Positions 32,597 through 34,200 of a stretch of 34,200 bases of DNA are shown here, piece after piece (the first letter of the stretch is position 1; every line of letters begins with the position of its first letter). Below the pieces are notes generated by a model. It was not told the origin of the DNA and made no database searches. It saw nothing but the letters and a program-made list of their open reading frames with translations. The DNA lies in contig CAZVFT010000014.1 in the NCBI GenBank assembly GCA_964626495.1, forward strand, positions 1-34,200, given 5' to 3'. Origin of the DNA: JACNLN01 sp964626495 (GTDB lineage: Bacteria; Fidelibacterota; Marinisomatia; Marinisomatales; CAZVFT01). A program made the position numbers and the translations under genes.

Positions 32597-34189
32597 TCAA
32601 AATCCAACAGTAACTTTTATTATCATATCCCATTTTTCATCATGATACCGATCATCATTATTTGTATCTTTTTTCTGTTTCCAGTCAAGATAAAACATAT
32701 CAAAATCTACTTTCGCAAATGTTGATATCCTGAATTCACCCGTGAATCCAAGGATAGTTTTACATTCGGGATCTCCTGGATAACTGTGATACAGAAAGTC
32801 TATATGTTCTCCAGTGTACTGTTTTTCAACCGTGCTGTCATTCACTTCACCCCGTCTGGTCTGTTGCAAATAAAGTTGAAACCACAGGTTTTTAGCTGGC
32901 TTACCTTCTATAGAGATAAAAACATTGTCAGAATTTGGACCCGACCAGAAACCGAGGTAGTGCTTGTGGTGATTGAATGTATTAACTTCGTTTTTGTGAA
33001 CATAGACATAGGGCGTTAGGTGAGTATATTCAGCGCGGAAAAGAGAATCCCAGGTTTTTAAGACCGGAAGGTGATAACTAATTCCAGCCTGATAGGCAAA
33101 CCAGTTGTGATGTTTCTCACGGTTAAATGTGTTCATTAAATCCCACTCATCCATATAAAAAGCCCCGTAAATGCGACCCAATCCTTTCTTTACAAAATCA
33201 ACGTCAGCAAACCACTGAAGATTGTCTGAATCACTTAAATCATGTTGAATTGACCAGTAAGGAAGAACTGGTAATAGATATGCTAATTCAACATTTCGGG
33301 CTCCATAAATCACCGATTCACCCACCCCGACTCTTATGGACTTTCGAGGATAAAAATCTAACCGATGTGCAACAATGTACTTTTTAATTAAAGGTAATTT
33401 GACTTTCATTTCTTCATCACCAGTGAGGAAAGAATATGTAGAATCCCTCAAAGCAGAATTCAACCCGCCATGAAAATATGAAAAAACCCACCTATCAGAA
33501 AAACGATGATGAATATTAATAAAAGTGAAACTGGGCGTTTTATTTGAAAAAAGTAACTGTCCTGTATATCCCGGTCCCCAAATCGGGTTTGACTTCTCAA
33601 GAGCTACCTCACCCGATGGATAATACAACAGAATCCCCCCATCTCCAATGTCATATTCAGTCCAATTCTTATTTTTTTCAGGATGTTGATAATATCCAAT
33701 TTCTTTGTTTGAATCAAAATCAAAAGTAAGTGTAGAAACATCATTCGTGCTGATAAACGAATGCTTTTCGAAACTCATCCAGAAAATAATGCCGTATTTA
33801 CCAACTGGAGGAATTTTGTAACTGCTCTTCATAAAAACAGATGGAGCAGTATCAACGTAACCTTCACTGCCGTAAACATGACCACCATTCAATCCAGTAA
33901 TGATATTAATTTGTGGATAAATATCAAATCTCCCTTTTCGAAGCCACCTGTCTCCCAGATCAGAATAAGCAAAGTCATTGACTTCCTGATTAGAAAAAAG
34001 GGTTGATCGGCGAATCACCATTAACGGTTCCACTTTCCCCTGTCGGATAGATGAATATTCCATATAATAATTATTGACTCTCGTTTCTCTCCATAGCGAT
34101 TGTGCTTTGACAGGTATAGGTGCAGAACAACAAAAAGTCATGAGGAAAAGAAAGAATGAAAATAATTTATTTTTGGCGAGCTTACTCAC
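32597..34189 (-). CDS. Wzi-family capsule assembly-like outer-membrane protein
   Basis: A predicted outer-membrane beta-barrel of 530 residues. A signal peptide (ending in PVKAQ, about residue 30) is followed by a beta-rich body with the Wzi-like segments WGPGYTGQLLFSNKTPSFTF and later AHRLDFYPRKSIRVGVGESV, IYGARNVELAYLLPVLPYW and DNLQWFADVDF. The chain ends in an alternating strand with a terminal Phe (IIKVTVGF). Wzi helps attach capsule to the cell surface; in this lineage the substrate is unknown. The start is a GTG at 34189 near the window edge. It lies upstream of serS on the same strand, 118 nt away. Confidence 0.8.
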   Translation of the reverse strand: MSKLAKNKLFSFFLFLMTFCCSAPIPVKAQSLWRETRVNNYYMEYSSIRQGKVEPLMVIRRSTLFSNQEVNDFAYSDLGDRWLRKGRFDIYPQINIITGLNGGHVYGSEGYVDTAPSVFMKSSYKIPPVGKYGIIFWMSFEKHSFISTNDVSTLTFDFDSNKEIGYYQHPEKNKNWTEYDIGDGGILLYYPSGEVALEKSNPIWGPGYTGQLLFSNKTPSFTFINIHHRFSDRWVFSYFHGGLNSALRDSTYSFLTGDEEMKVKLPLIKKYIVAHRLDFYPRKSIRVGVGESVIYGARNVELAYLLPVLPYWSIQHDLSDSDNLQWFADVDFVKKGLGRIYGAFYMDEWDLMNTFNREKHHNWFAYQAGISYHLPVLKTWDSLFRAEYTHLTPYVYVHKNEVNTFNHHKHYLGFWSGPNSDNVFISIEGKPAKNLWFQLYLQQTRRGEVNDSTVEKQYTGEHIDFLYHSYPGDPECKTILGFTGEFRISTFAKVDFDMFYLDWKQKKDTNNDDRYHDEKWDMIIKVTVGF

Positions 34190-34200
34190 TTTTAACTGAT

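Noticed and set aside
1..34200. tRNA or rRNA genes
   Set aside because: I scanned by eye for T-loop and anticodon-arm patterns and for rRNA-like sequence and found nothing convincing; a covariance-model search was not possible.

Overview
The window reads as a chromosomal segment of an AT-rich, uncultured bacterium of the FCB superphylum. Candidatus Marinimicrobia (Neomarinimicrobiota) or a nearby lineage is my best guess. The evidence is secreted proteins ending in type IX-style C-terminal sorting domains with the NYPNPFNP motif, a TonB-dependent receptor with a carboxypeptidase-regulatory-like N-terminal domain followed by a DUF4249-type lipoprotein, a 30-residue AURKAIP1/COX24-type ribosomal protein, and a nuo operon in the order A-C-D-H-I-J-K-L-M-N. 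The assignment is inferred from gene families, not from a marker-gene tree. A run of 100 Ns at 8843-8942 shows that this is a scaffold.

Layout. (1) 70-4172, plus strand: an envelope operon of an unrecognised exported protein, a TonB-dependent receptor and a DUF4249-like lipoprotein. (2) 4173-4644: a repeat-filled convergent intergenic region. (3) 15654-4645, minus strand: respiratory complex I genes nuoACDHIJKLMN, without nuoB and without nuoEFG. Two small cassettes sit inside this operon. Each carries one small gene and is flanked by inverted repeats: a broken GxxExxY (PD-(D/E)XK) gene between nuoM and nuoN, and a four-helix-bundle gene between nuoL and nuoM. (4) 15837-19290, minus strand: secreted proteins with sorting domains, comprising one intact gene, one metalloprotease-like gene carrying three in-frame stops with no frameshift, and a C-terminal relic cut off beside an IS3-like terminus. 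(5) 19329-21155, plus strand: proline dehydrogenase, a CoA-binding protein, and a cold-shock protein with a structured leader. (6) 34189-21248, minus strand: a long co-directional housekeeping run of Wzi-like outer-membrane protein, serS, plsC, a repeat-rich gap, DUF2851, an RfaE2-type nucleotidyltransferase, a LysM lytic transglycosylase, sppA, HU, the small ribosomal protein, an S1/P1-nuclease/PLC-fold protein, xseA, xseB and nadK.

The most interesting signal is architectural. Short inverted-repeat cassettes lie exactly between co-transcribed genes, oriented with the operon. Two carry a protein family known from or resembling 23S rRNA intervening-sequence proteins. A third, between xseB and xseA, has similar ends and no gene. 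The GxxExxY cassette has itself been hit by a 16-bp perfect palindrome and by a 66-bp inverted-repeat insert. A second copy of the 16-bp palindrome at 30122 differs only by a symmetric pair of changes. The other notable points are the nonsense-only decay of the sorting-domain genes and a possible start-codon-sequestering stem in the cold-shock leader.
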